In this document: positions 63,834 to 64,000 of the stretch, one piece after another
Numbering within the stretch: the first letter of the stretch is position 1
Layout of the letters: the number at the start of each line of letters is the position of its first letter
Origin: Bedellia somnulentella
Lineage: Eukaryota > Arthropoda > Insecta > Lepidoptera > Bedelliidae
DNA length: 64,000 nucleotides
NCBI GenBank assembly: GCA_963576735.1
Contig: OY755196.1
Location: 7,731,912 to 7,795,911 of the forward strand
Direction: 5' to 3'
The notes under the pieces: model-generated
The model's database searches: none
Seen by the model: the letters and a program-made list of their open reading frames with translations, nothing else
Told to the model about the DNA's origin: nothing
Position numbers and translations under genes: made by a program

Positions 63834-64000
63834 CATACATACATACATACATATACTCACGGCTGTAAATCCCTAGATGGGGTAGCCAGAGCTAAGGAAT
63901 TAGAAATTCCTCAGCCACTTTTGGAAATGTGAGTGGGGAAAAGATGATAAAAGTAAAGGTTGTTGGTGATGGGTCTCCAACAGCATCGCCCAAAAATCCC
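63834..64000 (-). mobile_element. SINE-A (A1), runs off the window
   Basis: CATACATACATACATACATATACTCACGG to CGCCCAAAAATCCC. The sense 5' end lies beyond the window. Confidence 0.92.

Overview
The window looks like intergenic or intronic DNA of a moth or butterfly (Lepidoptera). This is inferred from the AT-rich base composition, the many short retroposons ending in (TATG)n, Helitron-like ends of the CCGTGCGAAGC...CTAG type, a mariner, piggyBac-like TTAA elements and CR1/Jockey-type LINE tails. I found no convincing host gene, rRNA or free-standing tRNA gene. Nearly all the longer open frames are chance translations of repeats.

Four families carry most of the sequence; the names are local labels. 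SINE-A is about 245 bp. Its sense strand starts GCYGTGTAGTGYCGGCTTAGAATG and ends AGCCGTGAGTATATG(TATG)n; about 60 copies and fragments lie on both strands. LINE-B is always a 5'-truncated 3' end of a non-LTR retrotransposon. It encodes a reverse-transcriptase C-terminus and ends GGCGTGAGTATATG(TATG)n, the same tail as SINE-A. SINE-C is about 355-380 bp, with a tRNA-like head (box A TAGCTCAGTGGG, box B near GATCAAATCC) and a TTATG-type tail. SINE-D has a second tRNA-like head (GACACGGTAGCTCAGTTGG...) and a tail with AATAATCCCCACATGAGG. All seven SINE-D copies here have an inverted (foldback or flipped) 5' part.

Layout. 0-10 kb: Helitron-like ends, the first SINE-D foldback, a decayed mariner (3.35-4.55 kb) and a LINE C-terminal domain with an endonuclease-like motif (7.2-7.8 kb). 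10-27 kb: dense SINE-A, LINE-B and SINE-C copies, a foldback MITE (11.0 kb), a 554-bp non-autonomous LTR element with a TSD (18.2 kb) and a GC-rich LINE tail (22.8 kb). 27-34 kb: long direct duplications around SINE-A, a 208-bp inverted duplication in which one arm holds a SINE-D and the other keeps the empty site, tandem hairpin repeats, a Jockey-type LINE and a CR1-like tail. 34-50 kb: sparser, AT-rich DNA with scattered copies and a nested SINE-A-in-SINE-A pair (49 kb). 50-58 kb: another LINE RT fragment and a solo LTR of the 18-kb element. 58-63.4 kb: a nested stack with two TTAA-flanked piggyBac-like elements, one carrying a 79-bp perfect SINE-D palindrome and the other a piggyBac-type cysteine-rich C-terminus, plus a paralogous empty site.

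How the parts relate: SINE-A shares its 3' end with LINE-B, and both have TSDs, so LINE-B (probably RTE-like) is the likely supplier of the machinery for SINE-A. SINE-D insertions look like target-primed reverse transcription in which the cDNA folded back and primed on itself. All autonomous coding sequence seen is broken or truncated.
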